Of a stretch of 26,875 nucleotides of DNA, positions 16,051-24,251 are shown in pieces. Positions within the stretch are counted from its first letter, which is position 1, and each line of letters opens with the position of its first letter. A program made the translations under genes and the position numbers. The notes under the pieces are model-generated. The model was given only the letters and a program-made list of their open reading frames with translations. It was not told the DNA's origin and did no database searches. Source of the DNA: an uncultured Prevotellaceae bacterium (GTDB lineage Bacteria; Bacteroidota; Bacteroidia; Bacteroidales; Bacteroidaceae); assembly GCA_905202115.1 (NCBI GenBank), contig CAJKQZ010000010.1:1-26875 (forward strand). The letters are read 5' to 3'.

Positions 16051-16674
16051 TTATTCATCTTTTTGTCTTGCATTGCTTACCCAAATCACGCATCCTAATA
16101 TTATCAATGCCATTGCGGGCGTTGTCATCATACTGTTGTCTATATAACCGGCATTGTAAGCAGCTTCAGGCACAAACTTGAAGCCTAATAAGCTTCCTGC
16201 ACCCAGAATTTCTCGTGCGGCTCCCACTATAACAAGAATGAATGCATATCCAAGTCCGTTGCCGAGCCCGTCGAGGAAACTTGGCCACGGGGTATGGCTC
16301 ATTGCAAACGCTTCCAAACGTCCCATTAATATACAGTTTGTAATGATTAAGCCTACATAAACGGATAGCTGCACGCTGACATCGTAGGCAACGGCTTTAA
16401 GCAGCATACTAACCATTGTAACCAAAGTAGCGACTACAACTAACTGTACAATTATTCTTATGCGATTTGGAATGGTCTTTCTGAGCAGTGATATTATTAA
16501 ATTGCTGAATGATGTTATAACTATAACCGACAGTCCCATGACTATTGCAGGCTTTAACTGCGATGTTATTGCCAGTGCAGAGCATATACCGAGTACTTGT
16601 ATTGTTATCGGATTGTTTTTTCCGAACGGAGCGGTGAAAACTTCTCGGTTTTCTGTGGAAAACAACTTGGCCAT
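16051..16674 (-). CDS. nqrD: Na+-NQR subunit D
   Basis: Partner of NqrE in the membrane core and homologous to RnfE. The 207-aa protein has about six hydrophobic segments and the two symmetry-related half-helix cysteines, in VLGICSALAIT near residue 31 and IITNCILMGRLEAFA near residue 113. The start MAKLFSTENREVFTAPFGKNNP is the usual amphipathic N-terminus. It lies 83 bp after nqrC. The long gap to nqrE (106 bp) shows no promoter box that I can defend. Confidence 0.96.
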   Translation of the reverse strand: MAKLFSTENREVFTAPFGKNNPITIQVLGICSALAITSQLKPAIVMGLSVIVITSFSNLIISLLRKTIPNRIRIIVQLVVVATLVTMVSMLLKAVAYDVSVQLSVYVGLIITNCILMGRLEAFAMSHTPWPSFLDGLGNGLGYAFILVIVGAAREILGAGSLLGFKFVPEAAYNAGYIDNSMMTTPAMALIILGCVIWVSNARQKDE

Positions 16675-16757
16675 ATTTTATTACTTTATAATCAGATTAT
16701 TATATATGAATGTATTAACAAAAATATAATACAAGTGCATTTCAATCACGTAAACTT

Positions 16758-17462
16758 TTAATGATTCAAAAGGAATGATTTGTATTTTTCCAGACAATCG
16801 TGCAACATATCACTTACGCCGACATTCGTAAACGTAGCTCCTGATATTCCGTCGCATTGGAAATCTTCCTGTCCCGCGTCTCGCTTTTTTACAACGCTGA
16901 GCAAAACATTGTCGTTTCCCTCTTTGAATATTTTCTTTCCGATAAACTGGTCCTGAAATTTCTCTTCTGTGATTCTTGCACCTAATCCGGCTGTTTCGCT
17001 TGCGTGGCTGAAATAAGCGCCGTATACAGTATTCTTATCTTCATTGAGAGCGATGTATCCCCAAATGCTGCCCCAAAGACCTTTTCCGCTAAGAGGAATC
17101 ACATATTTGGTTTGTCCGTCTATGTAGCAGTAATATATGGGGAGATTGTTGTCTGTTATATCTTTAAGGTTTACTTTAAAGCCGGCTTCGTCTTTATTAT
17201 TGCCTTCATCTACAACAGAACCGTCGGAACGAATGATTTTGTCGTATGAAATATACTTTTTGTATTCTTTTTCGACTTCTTTATTGTCGATACCACGTAT
17301 ATTAAGAGAGGCGAGTATCTGTTTCTTTTTATCGATACGCTCATTTGCCTGTGAAGTCGGTTCCAAAGCCTTAGAAACGAACGCCAACAAAAAAGCTACT
17401 ATGATTACTACAATCGAAGAATATATTATAATGTAGCTATTGCTGTTTGTATTTAATTTCAT
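16758..17462 (-). CDS. nqrC: Na+-NQR subunit C (covalent FMN)
   Basis: NqrC carries an FMN bound covalently to a threonine and relays electrons on the outer face of the membrane. One membrane helix (about 10-31) is followed by a periplasmic domain. The flavinylation motif is CDGISGAT at 203-210, with Thr210 the attachment site, and SETAGLGARI (155-164) is another hallmark. At 234 aa it is a little shorter than the Vibrio protein but complete. It sits 10 bp after nqrB. Attachment needs an ApbE flavin transferase; no apbE gene is in the window. Confidence 0.97.
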   Translation of the reverse strand: MKLNTNSNSYIIIYSSIVVIIVAFLLAFVSKALEPTSQANERIDKKKQILASLNIRGIDNKEVEKEYKKYISYDKIIRSDGSVVDEGNNKDEAGFKVNLKDITDNNLPIYYCYIDGQTKYVIPLSGKGLWGSIWGYIALNEDKNTVYGAYFSHASETAGLGARITEEKFQDQFIGKKIFKEGNDNVLLSVVKKRDAGQEDFQCDGISGATFTNVGVSDMLHDCLEKYKSFLLNH

Positions 17463-17472
17463 GATATACGAA

Positions 17473-18627
17473 TTATTTTGATTTCACTCTACGCATGCGG
17501 TTACGTATATTGTTCTGAACAAAACAATAGTCTATAGCCGGAGCAAATATGTTCATCATTAAAATTGCAAGCATCATTCCTTCCGGGTATCCTGGATTCA
17601 GTACGCGGATTACTATTGCAATGACGCCGATAAGAAATCCATATATATATTTTCCTTTTTCTGTCCGTGCGCTTGTAACGGGATCTGTTGCCATGAACAC
17701 GGCGCCGAAACAGAATCCGCCGAGGAATATATGTTCATACCACGTAATTGGTGTCATATCGGTTGCATGAAATATTGCGGCTGTCAATATACCTCCTACA
17801 AATACGCTTCCCATTGTTTTCCAGCTGGCAATCTTTGTAACTAAAAGCAGGATTGCGCCTAAGGCTATTGCTATTACGCTTGTTTCGCCGATGCTGCCAG
17901 GTATAAGGCCTACTACGGAATCGAATAGGGAAACTGTCTGTGCGTGTCCTAATCCGGCTTGTGCAAGAGGCGTTGCTGCCGAATACCCGTCGGGCAATGT
18001 ATTTCCCAACCCTAAGATTGTGTCTTTTGCAACCCATACTTCTTCGCCCGACATTTTGGACGGATAGGAGAAAAACAGGAATGCGCGTGTAACTAAAGCA
18101 ACGTTGAATATGTTCATGCCTGTTCCGCCGAATATTTCCTTTGCAAAGATAACAGCAAAGGCAACGGCTACGGCAATTATCCATAACGGGCAATTTACAG
18201 GTAGGATCATGGGAACCAGGATACCTGTAACGAGAAAACCTTCCTGTATTTCTTCATGTTTCCATTGTGCAACGGCGAACTCTATGCCGAGGCCAACGAT
18301 ATAGGATACGATTATTTTGGGAAGTACTGTAAAGAAACCGTAGAAAAACATTTCCAGAAACGAACCTTCCGCACCTGCGGCGTGATAGTTCTGGTATCCT
18401 ACGTTGTACATTCCGAAAAGTAAAGCAGGCATGAGCGCAATAATAACGAACGACATGATTCGTTTGGAATCGATTGCGTCATGAATCGAAACGCCTGACT
18501 TCGAAGTGGCCGACGGAACGAAAAGGAATGTCTCGAATCCTTCGAATACAGAGCGGAATGGCTTGAGCTTTCCTCCTTCTTCAAATTGCGGTCGTATTTT
18601 GTCTATATAATTTTTCAGTTTACTCAT
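17473..18627 (-). CDS. nqrB: Na+-NQR subunit B (covalent FMN, quinone site)
   Basis: NqrB is the large membrane subunit that receives electrons on FMN, binds riboflavin and reduces ubiquinone or menaquinone. The start at 18627 (MSKLKNYIDKIRPQFEEGGK) matches the conserved family N-terminus; the longer frame from 18729 would run back into the nqrA end. The flavin motif is DGYSAAT at 213-219, with Thr219 the attachment residue; Ala replaces the common Gly, which the motif tolerates. About ten hydrophobic segments follow the amphipathic start, and IFGGTGMNIFNVALVTRAFLF is a signature, seen at 165-185. The protein is 384 aa. It has 10 bp to nqrC and 64 bp from nqrA. Confidence 0.96.
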   Translation of the reverse strand: MSKLKNYIDKIRPQFEEGGKLKPFRSVFEGFETFLFVPSATSKSGVSIHDAIDSKRIMSFVIIALMPALLFGMYNVGYQNYHAAGAEGSFLEMFFYGFFTVLPKIIVSYIVGLGIEFAVAQWKHEEIQEGFLVTGILVPMILPVNCPLWIIAVAVAFAVIFAKEIFGGTGMNIFNVALVTRAFLFFSYPSKMSGEEVWVAKDTILGLGNTLPDGYSAATPLAQAGLGHAQTVSLFDSVVGLIPGSIGETSVIAIALGAILLLVTKIASWKTMGSVFVGGILTAAIFHATDMTPITWYEHIFLGGFCFGAVFMATDPVTSARTEKGKYIYGFLIGVIAIVIRVLNPGYPEGMMLAILMMNIFAPAIDYCFVQNNIRNRMRRVKSK

Positions 18628-18691
18628 TTTGTGAAGAGCTTGTTTGTTATATCTTGGTTGCTTTTCGTTGTTTTTCAAATTAAAACTTATA

Positions 18692-20044
18692 TTACTCCAT
18701 TTCCTTACGTAAAAAGTCGAGACCTTCACGAACTATTCGCTGTAATTCAAGTTTCGAGGAGTCCACAAATTCTGCAACTGCAAAATCTTCCGGAGCCACT
18801 TCGTATATTCCGAGGGCTTCCATGCGGTCGATGTCTTTTGTAATTATGGCTTTTACGAGAAAACCTGCGTAAATGTCCATAGGGAAAACCTTGTCGTACT
18901 CTCCGCTCATTATTATATGGCGTTCTCCTCCTTTTATGCGGGCATCGAGATTATATGCTTTTTTCGGAAAAAGCCATGAAAGGTATGAATGGTTTGTTGA
19001 GAACTGGTTTGTGCGCGGCATTATCCAACCTAACAGTTCATTCACGTTGTCGCCTTCGGGGATAACGGTTACTTCTGTCGATTTTGCCGAAAGGAAACCG
19101 TCGGCTCCTGTTTTTTTACCTACAAGCGGATTCCCGTTTATTATTCTTATGTGCTCCGTGTGTTTGAGACGACCTTCAAGCAGAGGCTTGAGGCTTGCGC
19201 CTGCAATGATGTTGTAATATTGTGGGCTTTTCACCTCTGCTCCGGCGAGTGCTATTCTTCGTGTAAAGTCGAGTTTGCCTGTAAGAAGCAGTGTTCCTAA
19301 GAATATCACTTCTTCGGCTCCTATAGTCCAGATTGTTTCGCCTTTGTTTATAGGCGATGTGTTGTTTATCTGTACTCCTACGTTTCCTGAGGGATTGGGA
19401 CCTTTGAAGATGTTTATTTCCGCCTCTTCTATTTGCGATAGAAACGAATTTTCTTGTTCCGGTGATATGCCTATATGCACGGGTGCTACTTTTGCAAGTG
19501 CTTTTATTCCGGCAGAAAAGAAATCTTCTCTTCCTTTTGCTACGATGTTGAAGTCTGCGGCAAGCGGCATCTTACTGAATGCGGATACATATATGTCTCT
19601 CGGAGATATATTCGTATCAGGCACTATGTCGTAAGGGCGTTGCCGCATGTATGCGGTAATTCCAGAAGTGTTGAGTATGCCGATGACTTTTTGCGAAGTA
19701 AGTTCTGATATGTCAGATTTGCCGAAATCGACAGCTTTGTAATTTCCGTCGTTTTCAATTTGTACAGCAAGGAGCTTACGTCGTTCTCCGCGGTCTATAG
19801 ACAGGATTTTTCCGCTCACCGTAGAAGTTATCGTTTGCGCTTCATTGCGTTTGTTGACGAATATAGGTGTTCCTATTTCTACGGCATCGCCTTCTTTTAC
19901 TACCACACGTGGCAGGAAACCCGTGAAGTCGTCCGGACATAGTGCAACATTTCTTATTTCTTTTTTAATGTCGCTTACTTTGTTTTCTGCAGTGCCTTCG
20001 AGATTGATGTCCAATCCTTTTCGCAGATTGATGACTTTTGTCAT
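18692..20044 (-). CDS. nqrA: Na+-NQR subunit A
   Basis: A peripheral cytoplasmic subunit needed for assembly and implicated in quinone binding. The N-terminus MTKVINLRKGLDINLEGTAE is the usual family start. The RnfC-like barrel follows (VALCPDDFTGFLPRVVVKEG, about 33-52), and later come the conserved RQRPYDIVPD and the C-terminal CxxG-free region ending in REGLDFLRKEME. The full length is 450 aa, as usual. It opens the nqrABCDEF operon, with a possible -7 box 35 bp upstream. Confidence 0.96.
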   Translation of the reverse strand: MTKVINLRKGLDINLEGTAENKVSDIKKEIRNVALCPDDFTGFLPRVVVKEGDAVEIGTPIFVNKRNEAQTITSTVSGKILSIDRGERRKLLAVQIENDGNYKAVDFGKSDISELTSQKVIGILNTSGITAYMRQRPYDIVPDTNISPRDIYVSAFSKMPLAADFNIVAKGREDFFSAGIKALAKVAPVHIGISPEQENSFLSQIEEAEINIFKGPNPSGNVGVQINNTSPINKGETIWTIGAEEVIFLGTLLLTGKLDFTRRIALAGAEVKSPQYYNIIAGASLKPLLEGRLKHTEHIRIINGNPLVGKKTGADGFLSAKSTEVTVIPEGDNVNELLGWIMPRTNQFSTNHSYLSWLFPKKAYNLDARIKGGERHIIMSGEYDKVFPMDIYAGFLVKAIITKDIDRMEALGIYEVAPEDFAVAEFVDSSKLELQRIVREGLDFLRKEME

Positions 20045-20078
20045 AAAGATATACTACTCGTTAAAATTCAAGTTGTCA

Positions 20079-20086
20079 CAAATATA
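20079..20086 (-). promoter_or_regulatory. Possible -7 box (TATATTTG) of the nqr operon
   Basis: The minus strand reads TATATTTG, matching TAnnTTTG, 35 bp before the nqrA ATG. The implied leader is about 30 nt. At the -33 distance there is no TTTG, so the call is tentative. Confidence 0.4.
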
Positions 20087-20207
20087 GGAATTTATATCTA
20101 TTTTAGAGCAGAAAACATATGTTATGAAAAACAATTACGTGGTTTTCTTTCATAATTTGCAAAGTACGCTGTTAATTTACGTAATAAAATTTTGTTCGTA
20201 ATCCGGA

Positions 20208-20227
20208 ATATGAATAAATATTCATAT
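20208..20227. repeat. Short perfect hairpin ATATGAATA-aa-TATTCATAT
   Basis: Nine-base arms around two A residues, flanked by GG and CC that extend the pairing imperfectly. It lies in the nqrA/IMPACT divergent region, left of repeat copy D. It could be an operator or part of the composite repeat. Confidence 0.4.
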
Positions 20228-20256
20228 CCACTTTATTGTCGCTTCAATATATGCGG

Positions 20257-20365
20257 AAAATTATCTCAGACATATTTTAAAATATCTCAGAGATAATTCA
20301 AAATATGTCTGAGATAATTTTTCTTTGCTCCCGAAACGTATAATCAAGTGGATTCCAGGGATGAA
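20257..20365 (+). repeat. Dispersed repeat, diverged composite copy D
   Basis: There are two outer arms: 20257-20278 and its exact inverted match at 20300-20321 (22 bp; inner 20 bases AAATATGTCTGAGATAATTT). A third, variant arm lies between them (AATATCTCAGAGATAATT). The right flank resembles copy A: TTTGCT, then ATCAAGTG 22 bp after the palindrome (25 bp in copy A), then GGG, TGA and TTTTT at nearly the same spacing. So this is a third, more diverged copy with an additional arm. The left flank does not align. Confidence 0.7.
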
Positions 20366-20388
20366 TTTTTATGCAAAAGAAAAGCTTC

Positions 20389-20420
20389 TTTCATTTATTG
20401 TTCTTGTATTTGTATCTTTG
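20389..20420 (+). promoter_or_regulatory. Promoter of the IMPACT-GNAT pair, probably giving a leaderless mRNA
   Basis: TATCTTTG (20413-20420) is a perfect -7 box, and TTTC at 20389-20392 stands 20 bp upstream in the -33 place. The ATG at 20425 is 5 bp past the -7 box, where transcription should start. This fixes the start codon and excludes the in-frame ATG at 20371. Confidence 0.65.
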
Positions 20421-20424
20421 CCGC

Positions 20425-21024
20425 ATGGAAAATGACGAATTCCGTACAGTTGTGCGGCAGAGTGAGGGCTCGTATTCGGAACTTCGAAGCAAATTTCTGG
20501 CGTTTGCTTATCCCGTAAACAGTGTGGATGCTGCTATGGAGATAGTTGCGTATATGAAGCGCAAATACTATGACGCAAGGCACGTGGCTTATGCGTACAT
20601 GATAGGTGTTTCTGATGCTCTATTCCGTGCAAACGATGACGGAGAACCGTCGGGAACGGCGGGTAAGCCGATTCTTGGTCAGATACGTTCGAATGAACTG
20701 ACCGATGTGCTGGTTGTCGTTGTTAGATATTTCGGTGGGGTGAAGCTCGGAACAAGTCGTCTGGCAGAAGCTTATCGTGCAGCTGCCGCCGAGGCTTTGA
20801 AGAATAACGAGTTTGTAATTAAACAGATTACTGCAGAATTGTCTTTCCGTTTTAATTATGAGCGTATGAATGGCGTCATGAGAGTGTTGCGCGATATAGA
20901 CGCCCGTATAATCGAAAACACCTACGACGAAGGTTGCAAGATGAAAGTGTCGGTGAGAATTTCTAAACAGGATGATTTGCGCGAACGTTTGTTAAAAGTC
21001 GAAACAGTAGAGATATGCAAATGA
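20425..21024 (+). CDS. IMPACT/YigZ family protein (UPF0029 plus DUF1949)
   Basis: The family's bacterial members are conserved but their role is not settled; eukaryotic IMPACT modulates the GCN2 stress kinase, and bacterial YigZ has been linked to translation or peptidase activity. The N-terminal UPF0029 domain (about 1-125) shows the signature DDGEPSGTAGKPIL at 71-84 and VVVRYFGGVKLGTSRL at 98-113. The C-terminal ferredoxin-like DUF1949 domain is about 135-199. At 199 aa it is of usual size. The start at 20425 follows from the promoter at 20413-20420. Its last codons overlap the acetyltransferase gene by ATGA, so the two are translationally coupled. Confidence 0.93.
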   Translation: MENDEFRTVVRQSEGSYSELRSKFLAFAYPVNSVDAAMEIVAYMKRKYYDARHVAYAYMIGVSDALFRANDDGEPSGTAGKPILGQIRSNELTDVLVVVVRYFGGVKLGTSRLAEAYRAAAAEALKNNEFVIKQITAELSFRFNYERMNGVMRVLRDIDARIIENTYDEGCKMKVSVRISKQDDLRERLLKVETVEICK

Positions 21025-21566
21025 ACGTAATGAATATAAAGAGAATAGACAACGAAACCGATTTGTGGTTCGCACAGCAATTATATCTTAAAAGTTTTCC
21101 GGAAGACGAGCGAAGAGAATTGGAGGAGTGGGTGAATATGACTCATTCGGAACCGAAGTTCTTTAACAATGTAATAACAGAAGATTCGCATAACGTGGGA
21201 ATGATAACGTTTTGGGATTTTCCTGCGTTTGTTTACGTGGAACATTTCGCAATCGACGCAGCTATACGTGGGAAAGGCTTGGGCGGACGAGCATTGGAGA
21301 TGTTTCTGTCGGATAAAACCAAACCTGTTGTTCTGGAGGTCGAACCACCGGTTGGAGATATGGAACAAAGACGTATTGCTTTCTATGAACGCTACGGTTT
21401 TAAGGTTTGTAATAAAAAGTATATCCAACCTCCGTATCGTGAGAATGGAAACAGCTTGGATTTGAAGATAATGTATTATGGTTGTGGTGATATAGAAGAT
21501 TTGTTCGACCGAATGGTGACTACGATTTACGAACATGTTTACAAACAAGAAAGCCGCACTCTGTAA
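21021..21566 (+). CDS. GNAT family N-acetyltransferase
   Basis: It should transfer acetyl from acetyl-CoA to an amino group; the substrate is not known. The start at 21021 uses the ATGA overlap with the upstream stop; ATGs at 21015 and 21030 are alternatives. The acetyl-CoA motif is IRGKGLGGRALEMF (R/Q-x-x-G-x-G type, about residues 82-95), preceded by the beta strand FVYVEHFAID. FYERYGF near 121-127 is the typical motif B region. The protein has about 181 aa, one domain. It is coupled to the IMPACT gene, which hints at a shared role, but nothing in the sequence says which. The stop lies inside a strong hairpin. Confidence 0.88.
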   Translation: MNVMNIKRIDNETDLWFAQQLYLKSFPEDERRELEEWVNMTHSEPKFFNNVITEDSHNVGMITFWDFPAFVYVEHFAIDAAIRGKGLGGRALEMFLSDKTKPVVLEVEPPVGDMEQRRIAFYERYGFKVCNKKYIQPPYRENGNSLDLKIMYYGCGDIEDLFDRMVTTIYEHVYKQESRTL

Positions 21567-21583
21567 GAGGCGGCCTTCTTGTT
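21544..21583. terminator. Hairpin spanning the GNAT stop codon, between convergent genes
   Basis: AACAAGAA-a-GCCGC pairs with GCGGC-c-TTCTTGTT, and CTCT and AGAG extend the stem around a GTA loop. The TAA of the acetyltransferase is in the apical part. A strong T run is lacking on both sides, so it may be a bidirectional transcript end or a stabilising 3' structure. Confidence 0.6.
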
Positions 21584-21611
21584 ATGAAGTATAATGAGTA
21601 TTATAATCTTT

Positions 21612-22757
21612 TTAAATAAAGAAACCTTTTATCAAAGGTCTGGCATTGTACGACGAGGCCATGACTTCTCCATAGGCTCCGGCGGAACGTATTGCGAGGT
21701 AATCGCCTCTGTGCGTTTCCGGAAGAGTAATGTCTTTTGCAAACGTGTCGCTGCTTTCGCAGATAGGCCCTACCACATCATACTTTGTCGGTTTCCCATT
21801 GCTTGTTATGTTGTCTATGTGGTGGTGCGCGTCATAGAGAGCAGGCCTTATAAGGTCGGTGAATCCGGCGTCGACAATTATAAATTTCTTGTGGCTGGTC
21901 GATTTTTCGAAAAGCACTTTGGTTATCAGACTTCCGCATTGCGCGGTTATCGACCTTCCTAACTCGAAGTGTACAGTCTGTCCTTCACGTGTGCTCAGGT
22001 TGTTGCGGAAAACGGCGAAATAACCTTCGAAATCGGGTATGGGATTTTTTTCCGGATTGTCGTAATCTACACCAAGTCCGCCTCCTACGTCAATCATATC
22101 GCATTTGATGTTGCGGGCGTCTAATTTGTCCTGGAGTTTGTTTATCACGTCACACAATCTGACGAAGCAGTCGTATTCCGTTATCTGAGAACCGATGTGA
22201 AATTGTATTCCCATGAATTTTATTCCTTTCATGGATAGCGCCAACTCTATAGTGGAGATTACATCGTCTAATGCAATGCCGAATTTGTTTTCCTCCGTGC
22301 CCGTTGTTATATTGGCATGAGTGTGTGCGTCGACATTAGGATTTACACGCAAGGCGATTTGCGCAGTTTTGTTTAATGTCAAAGCTATCTCATTGATAAC
22401 TTCCAATTCCTGAATGCTTTCGACGTTCAAACTGTATATACCGGTGCGTATGGCAAGTTCTATTTCTTCGTCTTTTTTTCCTACTCCGGCAAAAACTATT
22501 TTATTTGGATCGAAACCGGCTGCTATCGCTTTTGAAATCTCACCGCCGCTAACACAATCTACACCTAATTGGGCTTTTGCAATAAGTTCAAGCAATGCCG
22601 GATTGTCGTTGGCCTTGATAGCATAGTGCACGCAGTAATTCTTATCATGCAGGGTAGCTTTCTTTATTGAGCTCAGAGTGTCGATAAGAATCTCCTTATC
22701 ATAAAGGTAATAGGGAGTGGGATGTTCGAGTATTTGTTCTAATGAAATATTTTTCAT
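21612..22757 (-). CDS. lysA: Diaminopimelate decarboxylase
   Basis: A PLP enzyme that decarboxylates meso-diaminopimelate to L-lysine, the last step of the pathway. The N-terminal alanine-racemase-like barrel has the PLP lysine Lys48 in HYAIKAND, HIGSQ with His187, and the glycine-rich phosphate site GGGLGVDY (225-232). The usual EPGR motif reads ELGR here (265-268). The C-terminal domain supplies CESSD (333-337), whose Cys completes the partner subunit's active site. At 381 aa it is slightly short but of the compact form found in this phylum. It starts 15 bp after lysC, so the first-class regulator and final enzyme of lysine synthesis share an operon. Confidence 0.94.
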   Translation of the reverse strand: MKNISLEQILEHPTPYYLYDKEILIDTLSSIKKATLHDKNYCVHYAIKANDNPALLELIAKAQLGVDCVSGGEISKAIAAGFDPNKIVFAGVGKKDEEIELAIRTGIYSLNVESIQELEVINEIALTLNKTAQIALRVNPNVDAHTHANITTGTEENKFGIALDDVISTIELALSMKGIKFMGIQFHIGSQITEYDCFVRLCDVINKLQDKLDARNIKCDMIDVGGGLGVDYDNPEKNPIPDFEGYFAVFRNNLSTREGQTVHFELGRSITAQCGSLITKVLFEKSTSHKKFIIVDAGFTDLIRPALYDAHHHIDNITSNGKPTKYDVVGPICESSDTFAKDITLPETHRGDYLAIRSAGAYGEVMASSYNARPLIKGFFI

Positions 22758-22772
22758 GCGTGGTTTTATAAT

Positions 22773-24089
22773 TCAGTCGTTGAACAGTTTCTCGCTTAAC
22801 GATTTCAGCGCTTTTGCTTTGTCTTCGGAACGAATCAGGAATGAAATGTTGTGATAGCTGCCGCCGTATGAAACCATTCTTACAGGGATAGAACCCATTG
22901 CGCTGGTGATGAGACTTTCGTAGCCTACATTTCCCCATTCAAGGTCGCCTACAACACAAACAATGCACATGTCGTTGTCTATGTCTACCGTTCCGTATTT
23001 TTTCAGTTCGCCTATGATTTCGTTAATGTGGGTTTTATTGTCAATACTCATCGAGACACCTACTTCAGATGTCGTTACCATATCGATACTGGTTTTGTAA
23101 GTTTCGAAAATTTCGAAAACTTTTCTTAGGAAACCTGTTGCCAACAGCATTCTGGACGAAACAATACGTATAACGGTAATGCCGTCTTTTGCAGCTATGG
23201 CTTTTATCGTTTTCTTTTCAATATCGTTGTTTATGATAGTTCCAGGCGCTTTCGGATCCATTGTATTGAGAAGCCTTACGGGGATTCCTGCAAATTTAGC
23301 GGGGAGTATGCATGTAGGATGGAGTATTTTTGCTCCGAAATATGCCAACTCAGCTGCTTCGTCGAAGTTGAGTTGCTTTACCGGCTTCGTATTTTCAACA
23401 AAACGGGGATCGTTGTTGTGCATGCCGTCGATGTCTGTCCAGATTTGAATTTCCTCGGCATTTAACGCCGAGCCTATTAGAGACGCCGTGTAATCGGAAC
23501 CGCCGCGTTTTAGGTTGTCGACATTTCCTTTTGCGTTGCGGCATATGAATCCTTGAGTTATATAAATGTTGTATCCTGGATTTTTTTCAAGAATTTCTTT
23601 CAGCCGTTTTTCTGTGTGAAGTAAATCAGGCTCATCCTCTTCATTAATTCTCATGAAGTCTAAAGCAGACAGAAGGCATACGCTTTTACCGCATTCTTTA
23701 AGATAATTCGCCATCATGTTCGTGCTTATGATTTCGCCTTGTGCAAGAATCTCTTTCTCAAAAAGCTCGCAATACTCTTGTTTTGTAAATGAGCGCAAGT
23801 ATTTGAACTCTTCGTCTATAAATCGTTTGGTTATTTGCTTGTATTCTTCTGTTGAATATAGTTCATCGACGTGTTTGTTGTAAATACCTTCGAGTTTCTT
23901 TATTATATTGTTTGCTCCTAAAGCATTGTTCTTGCTTAGATAATCAGAAATCTCGACGAGCGAATTTGTAGTTCCCGACATAGCTGATAGTACAACGAAT
24001 TTGCTTTCTTTGTCAGAGATAAGTTGAGCTACATTTTTTATACGCTGAGGTGACCCCACTGAGGTGCCTCCGAATTTCATTACTTTCAT
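22773..24089 (-). CDS. lysC: Aspartate kinase (monofunctional, lysine-type)
   Basis: It phosphorylates aspartate, the first step toward lysine, threonine, methionine and diaminopimelate. The kinase domain starts with KFGGTSVG (5-12), followed by LSAMSGTTN (34-42), RGGSDYTA (195-202) and WTDIDGMHNNDPR (217-229). Two ACT-like regulatory repeats (about 300-438) make it likely that lysine or a related amino acid inhibits it. It is 438 aa, with no homoserine dehydrogenase fused, unlike the bifunctional thrA. A 162-bp gap separates it from ftsE; I saw no lysine riboswitch or clear -7 box there. Confidence 0.95.
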   Translation of the reverse strand: MKVMKFGGTSVGSPQRIKNVAQLISDKESKFVVLSAMSGTTNSLVEISDYLSKNNALGANNIIKKLEGIYNKHVDELYSTEEYKQITKRFIDEEFKYLRSFTKQEYCELFEKEILAQGEIISTNMMANYLKECGKSVCLLSALDFMRINEEDEPDLLHTEKRLKEILEKNPGYNIYITQGFICRNAKGNVDNLKRGGSDYTASLIGSALNAEEIQIWTDIDGMHNNDPRFVENTKPVKQLNFDEAAELAYFGAKILHPTCILPAKFAGIPVRLLNTMDPKAPGTIINNDIEKKTIKAIAAKDGITVIRIVSSRMLLATGFLRKVFEIFETYKTSIDMVTTSEVGVSMSIDNKTHINEIIGELKKYGTVDIDNDMCIVCVVGDLEWGNVGYESLITSAMGSIPVRMVSYGGSYHNISFLIRSEDKAKALKSLSEKLFND

Positions 24090-24251
24090 ATTGTTCTTTA
24101 TTGGTAATAGAGCTTTTATGCGTTTAATTATTTCTTTATTGAATTAACTTATTGATGTAATTGAATAGGTTAATTTGTATATAATAAAGAATTTGTAATG
24201 ATGAAGCCTAAGATATTTTGTTTTATGTGAATCAGTTTCAGTTTTTGTTGT

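Larger units (their letters stand above)
20045..20424. other. Divergent intergenic region, 380 bp, nqrA / IMPACT
   Basis: It contains the possible nqr -7 box, the short hairpin at 20208-20227, repeat copy D and the IMPACT promoter. The stretch 20090-20205 has no feature beyond A/T richness. Confidence 0.55.

Noticed and set aside
1..20365. CRISPR array suggested by repeated palindromes
   Set aside because: The copies are kilobases apart, single, and not separated by short regular spacers; no cas gene is present.
20371..20424. Upstream ATG for the IMPACT protein
   Set aside because: It lies upstream of the perfect -7 box, so it would not be in the transcript, and the added residues are outside the UPF0029 domain.
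24090..24251. Lysine riboswitch or leader peptide before lysC
   Set aside because: The gap is A/T-rich with no L-box-like conserved core and no lysine-rich short frame that I could defend.
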